From the NCBI GenBank assembly GCA_905116865.2, contig CAJHNH020000192.1, positions 108,501 through 172,500 on the forward strand: a DNA stretch of 64,000 nt, read 5' to 3'. A model generated the notes under the pieces. It was not told the DNA's origin and did not search any database. It was given only the letters and a program-made list of their open reading frames with translations. This DNA is from Candidula unifasciata (taxonomy: Eukaryota > Mollusca > Gastropoda > Stylommatophora > Geomitridae). The position numbers and the translations under genes are program-made. Of the stretch, positions 63,797 to 64,000 are shown in pieces (within the stretch, counting starts at the first letter, position 1; each line of letters begins with the position of its first letter).

Positions 63797-64000
<204 letters not shown>

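Overview
This is eukaryotic, intron-rich, repeat-rich DNA from an animal, most likely a lophotrochozoan and plausibly a mollusc. The reasons are vertebrate-type GT-AG introns, an L-type calcium channel split over many small exons, a short interstitial TTAGGG tract (an animal, not insect, telomere unit), several tRNA-derived SINE families, RTE-like and RNase H-bearing LINE debris, and abundant micro- and minisatellites. The species is inferred, not proven.

The one real gene I can support is on the minus strand. It is the middle part of an L-type (Cav1) voltage-gated calcium channel alpha-1 subunit. Eighteen consecutive coding exons lie between 39352 and 567, about 2.48 kb of coding sequence (roughly 826 codons). 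All splice phases agree from exon to exon. The exons run from voltage sensor S4 of domain I, through the domain I pore (TMEGW), IS6, the Cav-beta binding AID helix, the I-II linker, all of domain II (pore TGEDW), the acidic II-III linker, to S4 of domain III. Both ends are missing: domain I S1-S3 and the N-terminus should lie beyond 64000 (or in the upstream repeats, where I found none), and domain III S5 onward lies left of position 1. Exon numbers below (1-18) count only exons in this window.

Introns are filled with tandem repeats and transposon remains. The most striking pattern is that several minisatellites are made from the gene's own splice junctions. Intron 3 starts with about 23 extra copies of the exon 3 5' splice site (TGTAAGT); the first six repeat units are exactly 24 nt and stay open in frame with identical donors. 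Upstream of exon 9 the 3' splice site and its pyrimidine tract are repeated about seven times. The 3' ends of exons 7, 9 and 16 with their intron starts are also duplicated into the following intron. Many other introns have a repeat or transposon within about 70 nt of the donor.

Region by region: 1-5.8 kb holds exons 18-16 with 30-, 40- and 45-bp arrays; 5.8-12.9 kb holds exons 15-13, a hAT-like MITE, AT-rich and 47-bp arrays; 13-14.5 kb is a nested pair of LINEs with a 13-bp target-site duplication; 14.8-24.9 kb holds exons 12-6; 25-29.3 kb is mostly SINE and LINE debris; 29.3-39.4 kb holds exons 5-1, the donor array, a 1.6-kb array of a 21-bp unit, and a LINE whose RT, RNase H and thumb segments are in scrambled order; 39.4-64 kb has no recognisable channel exon and consists of SINEs, LINE fragments and very long microsatellites (GATA, GTCT, GAA, CT). 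No bacterial genes, true tRNA or rRNA genes, or CRISPR arrays were seen. Most long open frames in the window are translations of simple repeats and are not genes.
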